From: Arion vulgaris
Taxonomy: Eukaryota; Mollusca; Gastropoda; Stylommatophora; Arionidae
Reading direction: 5' to 3'
Length of the DNA: 64,000 bases
Assembly: GCA_020796225.1 (NCBI GenBank)
Contig: CM036759.1
Span: forward strand, 20,843,813-20,907,812
Below are positions 23,950-35,100 of the stretch, piece after piece. Position 1 is the stretch's first letter. Each line of letters starts with the position of its first letter. The translations under genes and the position numbers were made by a program. Below the pieces are notes generated by a model that saw only the letters and a list, made by a program, of their open reading frames with translations, searched no databases and was not told the origin of the DNA.

Positions 23950-24246
23950 GCATGAAGGTTAGATTGAAGTCCTAGTCCTATCGAAGATAGGCAATACAAC
24001 ATGGAACTGTGTTCCAATTTGAGCCTGCAAAAGAGCTATTGGAGGGTGCAAAAGCAATAGCAGTATGCTGCAAAGCACAGGACAAAGTTCATTATTAAAA
24101 ATAATTTTTCTACTGCCTGTAGTACCGTTTTTTAGGGCAGTGGGGACAAAAGCCTGAGGAATTTATGGCAAGTGCAGTCACTGTGAAACTGTTCAGTTTT
24201 AGGATTTTTCTTGTATGTCCCGGCAGAAAAAAATCCTTGGACTTAC
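23950..24246 (+). mobile_element. SINE-A fragment upstream of the RTE LINE
   Basis: CTAGTCCTATCGAAGATAGG, then a decayed TGTTCCAATTTGAGC and GCAAAAGAGC match SINE-A internal blocks. SINE-A sequence resumes at 27542-27718 after the LINE, so the LINE probably split this copy. Unassigned sequence at 24110-24240 complicates this. Confidence 0.55.
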
Positions 24247-24254
24247 TGTGGATT

Positions 24255-27200
24255 ACTTACTTACTTAATCCGTCATGCCTAGTGACACATGGGGCTTCAG
24301 AAAGGACTTTCCATGCTCTCCTGTCCGTGCAACCTTCAGCGCAGAGCCCCACGTCAGAGATGCGGTGTCCAGTTCCTCTTCCATCATGCGCCTCCATGTT
24401 GTCCGTGGTCTGCCTTTCTTTCTCTTTCCTTCTGGTGTCCAAGTGAGGGCTACCCTTGCAGGCATTTCTTGTCTCATTCTCATAACATGTCCGAGCCATT
24501 TCCATCTTCTCTTTTTGAGTATGTCATTCATTGCCTCTTGTCTTGTATCTTGGAGTAGTTGGTTATTGGATATTTTTACTGGCCAAAAGATTCCCAAGAT
24601 TCTGCGAAGACAAGAGTGGTGGAAAACTGACAGCCTGCTAGTATCTCCTTTGGTCATCCTCCAACATTCCGATCCGTAGAGCAAAACTGGCAAAACAATG
24701 CTTTATAGAGTTTAAGCTTTGTGGTTCTATTGTAGATTTTGGACTTCCATACTGGTTTCATTCTGGCAAAAGTGGTTCTGGCCTTACTTAGACGTGATTT
24801 TAGATCTTCCTCTGTGCCACCATTTAGTGTCAGTACGCTACCAAGATATGTAAACTGCTCAACCCTTTCCAGTGTTTCATTTTCTAACATTACTGGTTGT
24901 TGGATTTCACTGTTTGTCATAATTTTTGTTTTTCCTGTGTTTGTTTTGAGGCCTACTGTCTTTGCAGTGATGTGAAGTATTGTACTTTTCTCTTGTATAT
25001 GTTCATATTTGTGTGACACCAGGGCTATATCATCTGCAAAGTCCAGATCCTCAAGCATATCGAAAGGGGTCCATCTTATTCCTCTTGGTGCTTGTTGATT
25101 TATGGCATTTTTAGCACCCAGTCAATTGTAATACTAAACAAAAGAGAGGACATTACGCATCCCTGTCTTACACCAGATTTTACTGGAAATGTTTTGTTGG
25201 AATTCTTTAGGTTGCAGGAGAAATCTTTATAGAAGAGGGCTATGATGTTAACAAGCTTCTGCAGTACGCCGTATTGTCTTAGTATCTTCCATAGGCTGTC
25301 TCTGTGGAATGCCTGTCGAATGCCTTTTCAAAATCTATGAAGTTGATGTATATAGTCCTTTGCCACTCGCTACATTGTTCTAAAATGTTACGCAGGGTAA
25401 ATATATGTTCATTTGTTCCTCTTCCTTTCCTAAATCCTGCTTGCTCCATTCGTAGACACTTATCTATTGCTTCTTGTATTCGCATTATGGTAATTTTGCA
25501 GAATATCTTACTTGGGATTGAAAGCAACGTGATTCCTCTCCAGTTATTGCAATCTGTTAGATCTCCTTTCTTGGGGATTTTCACCACAGTACCCTAGTCC
25601 AATCCTTAGGCAATTCTTCTTTCTCCCAGATATCTGCAAACAGTGGCTCTAATATGTTTGCAGCTAAGATGGGATCGATCTTGAAAAGCTCTGCTGTCAT
25701 TTCATCATTTCCCGGTGCTTTGTTGTTTCTCAGGGATCCAATAGCTTTTACTATTTCTTGCTTTTCTGGCAATTTGAGGTTGATATCAATATCCTGTGCG
25801 GCCGGTGGAATATCCGGTGGATGTTCAGGATCAGGTCTGTTTAGCACATCTTCAAAGTGGGATGTCCATCTCATATCCTGCTCCTGCTCTGTTGTCAACA
25901 GTTGTCCTAGACTGTTTCTGATTGGCATGTTATGGTTGTGTCTTTTACCTCCGCATAATTGTTTGGTAATCTTGTACAGTGTGTGCAGATCATGTACTTT
26001 AGCAGCCTTTTCTGCTATTTCTGCTGTCTTTTCCATAAATTTTCTCTTGTCTGTTCTAGCACTTCTTTTTACCATTTTGTTTATTTCTGTATATTCTTTT
26101 CTTGCCTTATCTTTTTGACGTTCTGATCTAATGCTATTGATGAGATTTTTTTCTCCTTTCGCTTTTGGATGTATTCTAAGGTCTGGCCACTTATCCACTC
26201 TTTATGTTGTCCTTTACTGGTTCCCAGTACACTACTGCTAACTATTTTATATGTGCCTTTGATTGCATTCCATTTTTCTTGGATACTTTCAGTTGGTGTT
26301 GTGTCTGACTGCTCTGACAGGATTTGAAATCTGTTCTTTAGTTCCACTATATATTTTGTAGCAATCTCTCTATCTTTTAATAAGTTAACATTAAAGTATT
26401 CTGTTCTTGTTTTGGCTTGTATATATGTTTTCTTGAGTTTGAGCCTGATCATGGCAACAACAAGGTGGTGGTCGCTGCCCACGTCAGCTCCTCTTTTCAC
26501 CTTTACATCAAGTAATGTCTTTCGCCATTTACTGTTGATCATAAAGTGGTCTATCTGGTTTTCATCTCTTCCATTTGGGGATATCCATGTGTACTTGTGT
26601 ATGGTCCTGTGTGGAAACAATGTTCTTCCTATGATCAGTCTGTTTTCTAGACAAAAATTGCTCAACATTTCTCCATTTTCATTTGCAGTGCCACATCCCT
26701 CTTTCCCCATTATTGCTTCTCTGTATCTGTTATTGTTGCCAACTTTTGCGTTTAGGTCTCCCATTATGCACAAAACGTCCTGAGCTGGAACCTTGTCCAT
26801 TATTTCCTGTAACCTTCTATAAAATGTGTTTTTGTCCTCTTCTTCGGCTCGTTAGTGGGTGCATAGCATTGAATGATAGTTAGCTTTCCTTGTTTCCCAT
26901 TAAATCGGGCTTTCAACAATCTTTCATTAATCGGGTGCCACTCTAAGAGATGTTTATTCAATCCTTTCCTTATTATTAGTGCAACTCCTGCTGAATGATT
27001 CCCGCGCTCTTCCTGAGTACAAGATGGTTTCCCTGTTCTAGTTGTCGTCTGTCCAAAGCCTGTCCATCTACTTTTGCTGACCCCTAGAAGGTGTAATTTA
27101 TAGTGTTGCATCTCTTTTACCACCTGTGCTGTCTTTGTGGTCTCGAACATTGTTCTGACGTTCCAGAATCCTATTCTTAGTTTAGATTTGACATCCAGCA

Positions 27201-27533
27201 GACTTGAATTCCCAGCGTGGGCTTCCTTGCGGCTTTCACCCATACTGTTCATGCTGACAGTGGTACTCTGTCTCAAGACCGCTGGACATCGAGAACATTT
27301 TTTTCCTTTTGAAGTTTCTGTAACATTTTTCTTTTTTATGGGGCAGAGTTGTTAGCACTGCGCCCAACCCCAACCTGGAGGACCAGGAGGCCACATTTAG
27401 TCTGACCTCTCACCTTGGACCTGTCCGGCATGGTAACCCTTCCAGGAACAGAACGTTCCTGCCGGCATAGCTTTCTGGATCATTGAGGTACGCAAGCCCC
27501 CACCACTACAAGGTAATGGCCTCATGGGGGTTA
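24255..27533 (-). mobile_element. Nearly full-length RTE-type LINE, pseudogenised
   Basis: 3279 bp on minus. The order from its 5' end (27533) is: leader to ~27276, AP endonuclease (LRIGFWNVRTM, GVSKSRW, IIQCYAPTN, MGDLNAKVG, ENQIDHFMI, GADVGSDHHLVVA), a connector, reverse transcriptase (NNKAPGNDEM, NWRGITLLSIPSK, QAGFRKGRGTNEHI, INFIDFEKAFD, GVRQGC, DLDFADDIALVS, GLKTNTGKTKIM, YLGSVL), then SECWRMT, CLRRILGI, RRWKWLGHVMRM and GRPRTTWRRM. There is no RNase H. At least four frame breaks (near 26800, 26155, 25590, 25310) plus a stop make it dead. The 3' end has a (TTAC)n-type tail at 24255-24268. An 8-bp target duplication TGTGGATT flanks it (24247-24254, 27534-27541). Size and tail fit the RTE clade; the clade is inferred. 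Confidence 0.93.
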
Positions 27534-27541
27534 TGTGGATT

Positions 27542-27718
27542 GAACATGGGTTAAAAAGAATTAAATACAAATTGTTTACAAAAATTTCACATTTTTCAAA
27601 ATTACATTGTGCAAAGTTTGTGCACATCTGCTGAAACTTTCCATGCAAGTAATAAATCAAAGCTCACATGGTTGTTCACCAAAGTTCATGAGAATGGTCT
27701 AATCAATCAATCAATCAA
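27542..27718 (+). mobile_element. SINE-A 3' part, downstream of the RTE LINE
   Basis: AAAATTACATTGTGCAAAG, CACATGGTTGTTCACCAAAG, then TGGTCTAATCAATCAATC: the SINE-A 3' end and AATC tail. Confidence 0.75.
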
Positions 27719-28350
27719 ATTCTTCCTAGTGCTTTGCTGTAACTGGGTTAACAACCCAGTAACAGTGTGCTGACGAAAGAAAGAAAGAAGCTTTGCTGTA
27801 AGTTTCTTGAAGCCTTCAATCTTGATTATATGATCACTTGGGAACTTATAACTCAATGGTATAGATCTTTTGCAAGTGTCATTACAAGAACATTTTGACC
27901 TTTTGAACATTATCAGATGTTTACCCCTAAATGTCCTGGACATATTTTCAGCTTTTTAAAATATTTTATTATTTTTCTGTGTCTTGATAATTTATGTTAA
28001 TTTAACTGCTGCCTGTTAAACTGTTGTATATTATATGTTTCTGTTAGCAATTTTTACATTTTCAAGAACATCTATTTATCACAGGCAAACATGCTTAATA
28101 TTTCATTTATTAAACCTGGTCTCTAAATCATAACTCTTCTGTAATAAATCTTCAAGATATTACTGCGCTTGCCTTGTTGATACATTGACACAATTTCTCT
28201 TCATTTTAAAATGTTTGCTTTATATCTATATCATTGCAATATTACCCACCTCTCTTCAACTTTCAGTCATGATTTGTTTATTAAGTTTGTTTACATTCCA
28301 TAAAGTGGTGTTGTATAAATTATAATATAATAGTGAAGTACTCATTAGTG
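27719..28350. other. AT-rich DNA upstream of the galectin gene
   Basis: No gene. If the tentative exon 1 is right, the promoter would be here or in 28391-28633; no clear TATA box can be chosen. Confidence 0.3.
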
Positions 28351-29165
28351 GGCGTCTGTGATTTAGCAGTAGTAAGCTCAATCACAACCCTGGCCAGCAA
28401 TGGCGGAATGCGGGAGGGCCATTCAGAGTCAGAACTGTTTGATTCTGAACACGACTTTGCTAGCGCATTTCCAGCATGTTTGGTCGGTTATTTTCCGGTT
28501 TTGTTTGCCGAGCTACTGAGTTAGTGCTTGAGCAACGCTGTGAGCTATGAATGTTACATGGAATGCTTTTTGCTGTGTCAAGCGTGCGTTTGTGGTGTGT
28601 TAGTGTGTATTCAGAAAATGGTGGACAGCGGTTATGACAAACAAGCTCAATCTGCCGTATGCAGTTATATTGCGGTGCAGAAAGCTGGATTTTGTCGTGA
28701 TTGATGTTCCATTCTACAAGAATTGCAATTCAAGTGATGAACAGTTTTGTGTTGCTACATTAGCGACGGCCATATGCATTTTATGCGGAGCAGGTTTCTT
28801 TTTGTTGGCGGTACCCGGCTGTTTCATTCTGGAATTAGTTCACACAGGAAACATTTCACAGTTGTTAGCATTTCGTGTGATTTTCATTGGCACAGGAACG
28901 GAGCAATTATGGGGTGACCTGTTGCAGTGAAGTTGGAACCGTACCTATGAACTATAATCACAACCCAAGAGTACCTGGTTCAAACTCTATGCGGCTGCCA
29001 GTTTGGAAGCAAATTCATCGACATTGTTTTTTACAAACAGTTAAAAATAGATGTCACCGTTCAGATAGCAATGGCAAACTACAGAACATATAAGTGGTTC
29101 CCAGAAAATCAACTCGTTTAATGCGGTTGATGGCGAGGTCCTGTAAAGGATATGACATGATTTTC
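28350..29165 (+). mobile_element. SINE-H copy split by a 565-bp insertion
   Basis: The SINE-H head (GGGCGTCTGTGATTTAGCAG..AATCACAACCC) occupies 28350-28390. The sequence then breaks off and resumes at 28956 with a repeat of AATCACAACCC, followed by AAGAGTACCTGGTTCAAACT and the body to 29165. The segment 28391-28955 between the 11-bp direct repeats is not SINE-H. Confidence 0.75.
28634..28743 (+). CDS. Galectin exon 1 (tentative), first strands of the N-CRD
   Basis: The ATG at 28634 has G at -3. The frame encodes an LPY start, a KLDFVVIDVP stretch and SSDEQ, which resembles the usual galectin opening (PF or PY, then L..G..I.I.G.P, then ..RF). Splitting the last codon as CA plus A from exon 2 gives Q followed by F, matching the phase-2 junction of the C-CRD, where the residue is R. 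The donor is GTTTTG, which is weak. The exon also lies inside a 565-bp segment that interrupts a SINE-H, so it may instead be part of an inserted repeat. A rival donor at 28672 (GTGCAG) would also give phase 2 but drops the I.I.G strand. The true first exon could lie further upstream. Confidence 0.35.
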
Positions 29166-32100
29166 ATTTTCAGTACACATTAAATAATTTATACTTACTT
29201 ATCTCTGTTACAAATTGCATTAACTCTTAGTGGACCAGGGCAAAAGTCATGTTTTTACAAGCGCTTTCACGTTTTGATAACCAAACGCCACTTAACGTGG
29301 TGGAATGTAAAATGCATCCACTTCAACGCACTTAGCGTGGCGCTTGGTCCACTAAGAGTTAACTGACTGCCAATGAACAGTATTGTTATGCTTAATCTTT
29401 TTTTTTAAAATATAGACTGTGAAAAATAGCACTAGTTGTTTTTTTATGTAAGAATTACTGTAATCAAACTTAGTTGAACTTGTCTTATAATGAACAATGA
29501 ATTATTATTTTAAAAATATTATTTTTTTCGTTCTTATTAAACATACTTTTTTAATGACAGATTTAGCATCAACCTTTGCTCTGGTCCAACCTGGGACAGT
29601 GATTGCATCTTTACATTCAACCCACGTTTTGATGAGGGGAAAGTGGTTAGAAATCATAAGCAAGGTGGAACTTGGGGTATGGAAGAAACCAACGGTGGAA
29701 TGCCATTTCGTAGAGGACATACCTTTGAATTGCATATTAAGGTTGAACACAATGGTTACAAGGTACTGAAGTTTCATGCATGTTAACAAAATATTAGTTT
29801 TAAATTTCTTTATTTTTAGCACTATAATAATGTCATTCATCGCAAGCAATGGTGACAACTGCCTCAGACATGTGTTGTTGCACCTCTGTGGTGAGTACTC
29901 TGGTGACTATAGAGTCTAATCCTGGAGCACAATCCCTTACCACAGACAGGGCATACATAATCAGGGTTGTGTTCTGACTTTTTGCCCAGCTTGTTTTCTC
30001 AACAGTGCGACAATTCTAAGCTATGTGAGTACCTCTTGTGGCAGTGCAACTATTGACGATCTTGGGCAATGGATTCTCAGTCCATGGTGTCTATACTAAA
30101 GCAATTTAGAGCCACTTTAGCATTGTATATAAAGTGTGTTTCTGTCCACCAACCGGTTGTTTGCTGCCATCTAGCTCACCATACACAACATCATTGTATC
30201 TTGTTTTTGTACTTTGTAAACAACATTACTTTGTATTTATGTATATCTCCTGTCATACATAGATTTACTGCCGTCTTTCCAGTAATTGATAATCATATTT
30301 AGCATGCAATGCAAGTCAATCTGGACTGTTTAAGAATAGTTAATTAAAAAATATTGGGGAGTTTAATTAATATTTATTGTCTTTTATCAGAAAGTTTCAG
30401 TTTGGAATATCTTCATTGCACTCCGGACATGTCCATAGGTGCTCTGATCTCCTTCGCAATATCTCCAACAGCGTCCAGCGACTGACCATACCAGTTCTAT
30501 TTTGATTGATGAGCCGACTCGTATACCTGTTGTACCGTTCTTTTCTTGCCACACCAATCTTCAAACCCAGTTCTCGCAATCTAGTAGTTGACGTGGATTG
30601 GTTTAGATGAAGGTCTTCTCTGCGGCCACGCTCTTTGAGGGCGTTCACGATGTCAGCTCTGTAAAAATTACATATTAATTATCAGTTGTAAAAATTGAAC
30701 ACATTGTTAATTTGTCATATTAAGACTGAAAAGATAGCAACTAGTTTTCATTAGTCAATCTACTTACTTCATGAAAAGAAATATTTACCTTGTAACAAAA
30801 TATTAATTTGATTGATACCCTACCTTGTCATGAGTTTTCTTTAGAGATATTGATCATCATATTAGCACTTGTTTCTGTCGTCATTGCATTATTGTGGAAT
30901 AGATGCTTCGTCAGCTTAAAAATTTCAAATCACACTAATATTAAGATAAGTGAACACATGAGAAAATGGGAAAAGCCAGTGAAATACTGGAACCACAAGC
31001 ATACATACTATGAGCTGGCTAAAAAAACAAATCTGAGCACCTATGGGTCTGCCCAGAATGCCAAACAATTTGATTTTTTGATCAGTAGCTAAAACTAATG
31101 AAAACTTTTCATGAAATTTTTGTGTACGTTTTTCATTCATTAAAAGTTCGTTGAGTTCTAGAAATACATATGAATATATCCAAAACTCATACCAGCTTAA
31201 TAGCATGTGTTGAAATTATATTTCAGATTACAGTAAATAACCACAACTTTTGTCATTTTCATCATCGAGTTCCAAAAGAAAGTGTACAGTACGTTTACAT
31301 TGAAGGTGATGTTGCAATCACCTTTATTCAGTTCCGGGGACACCATAGTCATGTAAGTATTCTATTAGCACAGTAACTACTGTATTACAAAACATGCAGT
31401 GACCAAATCAATTTTTGTTCAATTTTCATTTTGCAGCTTTTGCACAAATTAAACTGTAGTTTTCTTATTTTTTAAACTAAAAGTGATGAATGACACATAG
31501 TTTTGTAGATAAATGAATATACTTTTATATCACAAACTGGCAAAGTGGGAAAGAATAAATTAATAACTGGTAATGAGCAGAATATATTGAAGTAAATTTA
31601 GAGCTAATTTGTCAATGAGACATACTATGTTGCAGTCTGTGGCACATAGACAAAAAGGGCCTACAGTCTGACACAGGTTGTAGCATTTGGTAGTTAATGT
31701 GTTAAGTTGTAGAAAATGAAGTGAACTCAGAAGTGTGTACAAGATAAACAAAACATTACCCAGAAAAGTAAACATATTTTGTATTGTACTGCTTTATTCT
31801 GTAATAATAATTCAGTGTTATGTAGAGTCAGTTCTGTTATATGGAAGTCAATAGTGGAGGTAAAAAATCCCACATACAATCATAGGAGATGTGGTTTTTA
31901 AAATGAGTTAACAGTATCCTGGCAGCAACACATTAGAATAAGAAGGTGTTCAGTGAAGCCAGTACACAAGAAGCAGTCACTATTTTTGAATATATCATGA
32001 GAAAAGACGATTATAGAGAACATCCTAGAAGTATGCAAAAATAGTGACAGAGACTATTGAAGACATACAGAGAAGATACTTGACAGCTTAATCTCATGAT

Positions 32101-35100
32101 ATGTAACATGTAACCGTTTTTCACCGTCAACTTCTTGATTAGGACATCTTGTTCAGTTCTGCCTACAAAAGTACATTTGGTTTGGATTATTCTTTTACTA
32201 TTTTCTATAAGATTACCTCTAGCTTTCAAACTCCTCTTTTCTCTTTTGTGTTCCAGCTAAGTTCATATCTGGTAATATTACTGAGAGTATGCCTTTTCTA
32301 TCTAAATTGTAGTAGTTGCTATCCACAAGTTTTAAAAAAAATTGGAATTACTTCTATTATTCATCTTATATTAAGTATGAGACAAAGACATCTGCTGTTG
32401 GTGGAAGACTGTCCATCTAGTGGCATTGCATCCACCTTTATTTAAACAGCCTTCTGAAATTTGGGAAAAGCTCTGAAAACAAACCTATTTCATTCAAATG
32501 AGTTGCCAGGAGAAAAATCTACATTGAGCTGAAAGTAAAAGACCCACTGTCTGGTACAGAAAAATAAGGGCAAACTGGTACTTCCCTGGGGATTGTAAAC
32601 AAACAATCTATGTCATATTAATGACTAATTTATGTGAGAAATTTTTTATCATTAATTACTGATCTTTGTGAACTTCTCTTGATCTCACTATCTATATTAT
32701 CTATTCTTGCTATCATTAGTAACTTATCTATATGAGTAAACAGTAATCACAAACCCAAGCGTACCTGGTTCAAACCCCATAGTGGGCAAGTTTGGAAGCA
32801 AGTTTGTTTCCGTGGGATTTTACAAAGGTAAAATAGACCTCACCGTTCAGAAAGCAATGGCAAACTACTGAACGTATAAGTGGTGCCTAGAAAATCAACG
32901 ACTTTGGTTAAATTTACTGGGGTTGATGGCTACGTCCTTTAGGATATACCACGATTTTCTATATGAGATATTCTTGATCCTTTGGTGAATAAGATGATTG
33001 AATTAATGCTGTTATCATTAGCATATGATAATGAAGAACTAACAAGTGTTTTTTTTCTTTTACAGTTGACACCAAGTTTTCCATCTGTACCATCTGTAAG
33101 TATTAAGGCATTCTGTGTTGCTAAATGTTATTAGATTATCTTGTCTATGTATATAGTGGCATTCTGTGTTGCTAAATGTTATTAGATTATCTTGTCTATG
33201 TATATAGTATAGAGTGTATTCTGGTGATAGTTTGATATATGTAAATATGTGATAAGTGAAGTTTTTCAAACTGTAATAGCTCTCAGGTCAACCCAGCCTC
33301 AATTGGGTAACAAGGAAGTAAGGGCAGCTGGTGATATTGACCACATCTCCCATCGTGTGCCAATGGTCAAAGAAAATATGGACCTATAATTCTATTCACC
33401 AACATACCTCATGGTATGAAAATATGTTTCTTTACTTCTTTATTTTAAATTTATGTAATGTGATAAATTAAGGAACCTATGTCAGTCAGCATGACATATG
33501 ATGACAGTACAAACTAAATAATGCATGTAAAGATCAAATGAAAATTAACATTGAAAAAAAAAGAAGTTATTACAATATAAAGAGAAGAAAGGTAACAAAC
33601 ATCTTCATAGCAAACCAACAACTGGGACAAAGGAAAAACTTATAGAATTTGGGAACCTCAATAGTAGCAGATGGAAGAATCAACGCTTCAACACGGCAAA
33701 GATGCAACAAAGCAAGATAAATCATCAGCCAAATGACACCGATACTCAATTGCAAACATGTATTTTTACACAAAAAACAAGCTGTATACAATAAGATCTT
33801 CATCCCGACTTTGTGCTATCAGTGGCAAAATTAGACACTTACAGCAAATAAATAGTAAGAAAAATGACAACAAAATGGATGAAATGCCTGCAAAAAAATA
33901 GCGGGAGTAACAATGAGAAATAATATAAAAACAAGACTATTATAAACTTGCTATGAACAACAACAGGCCTAGAGCATGTAAAGAAATAACAAACCAGTTG
34001 GTTCAACCATATAACAGGTTTACCATCCAACAGTATACAACAACAAGCACTACTATTTAGGTACATCATTTTCAAGGTCAAAGGTTGCCCATACAAATGA
34101 TGTACCTCAGAATAGTAGAGATAGTAGGAAACACCAATACGAGGAGCACTTTAAAAAAAAAATATTTTCTGATCCAGAAGCATTTGAGCTTTCAGCTCTT
34201 CGGCTCTGTGCCATGGACATCGTAAACCTTTGGTTCGGTGCTACGAACACCATAAATCTGGAAAATCTGTGGCTTTTTCTGCCATCCCACAGAATTGAAC
34301 CCGCACTCAGAGGGCTTGTCACACTGTCGTCCAACGTGTTACAAATACGCTGGGCAGACGGGCATACAAGGCGCACTAGAGAGCACTTTCCAGAGCGCTT
34401 TGCATACAAGAGGAATACATAATAGATAGTTAGATAGTGCTTCTGACTCCAGGATATTTTATCTACAAGAAACTATCTGATAGAGTGGTCTTCCAATCTT
34501 TCTTCTAACTCTTAGAGCGCTGTTTGTCTTAATGTGGGGGAGGCTACAATACCACATCAGCGATAGTCTTTTACTCTGCTGTAGACTTTGCAGTGACTTT
34601 CTTACAACTTGTAGGCATGCTGAAGTTGAAAGGTTTGATTTCCTACCAGCAGATATAGCTCCAGGTATCCTGCAGGCTTCACCACAGTGGAGATCATGGT
34701 AGTCATTCCTTCGTTAGCTGGAGTAGTCAATTTCTAGAACTGTAGAGAGGAAGCAAATTTTCCAGTCTGCTTTTTGCCTAACAGTTGTAAAAACTAGTAT
34801 ATTGTAAATGCAAACTGATATCTTGTATGGATCGAGAAGCTTCCAATCGAGGGATGAAAAGTGTATGACTGCTTTGTTAATGGAAAATGGGGAGTGTTGT
34901 TAGAACTATAAATATTCTTATGTAAAACACATTGCTACAGAAAACCTCCACTGTAAGAGCATATACATGCTTTAGTACAAGCTTCTTTAGTCTGTAAAAA
35001 ATAAATTTGAATCATGAATAAAGTACAGACTACTAATTAAATTTATATTTTTTTCTTTTAGTATCCTACAGGTCAGTCTTTCCCCTGCTCCATCTGTAAG

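Noticed and set aside
26412..26783. 123-codon + frame with hydrophobic stretches, and others within 24.2-27.3 kb on +
   Set aside because: Antisense shadows of the RTE endonuclease and RT.
28333..28524. 63-codon frame as a galectin upstream exon
   Set aside because: It crosses the SINE-H head and shows none of the galectin motifs in any frame.
28669..28680. Donor at 28672 as the end of galectin exon 1
   Set aside because: It gives the right phase and an Arg, but would remove the I.I.G.P strand every galectin CRD needs.
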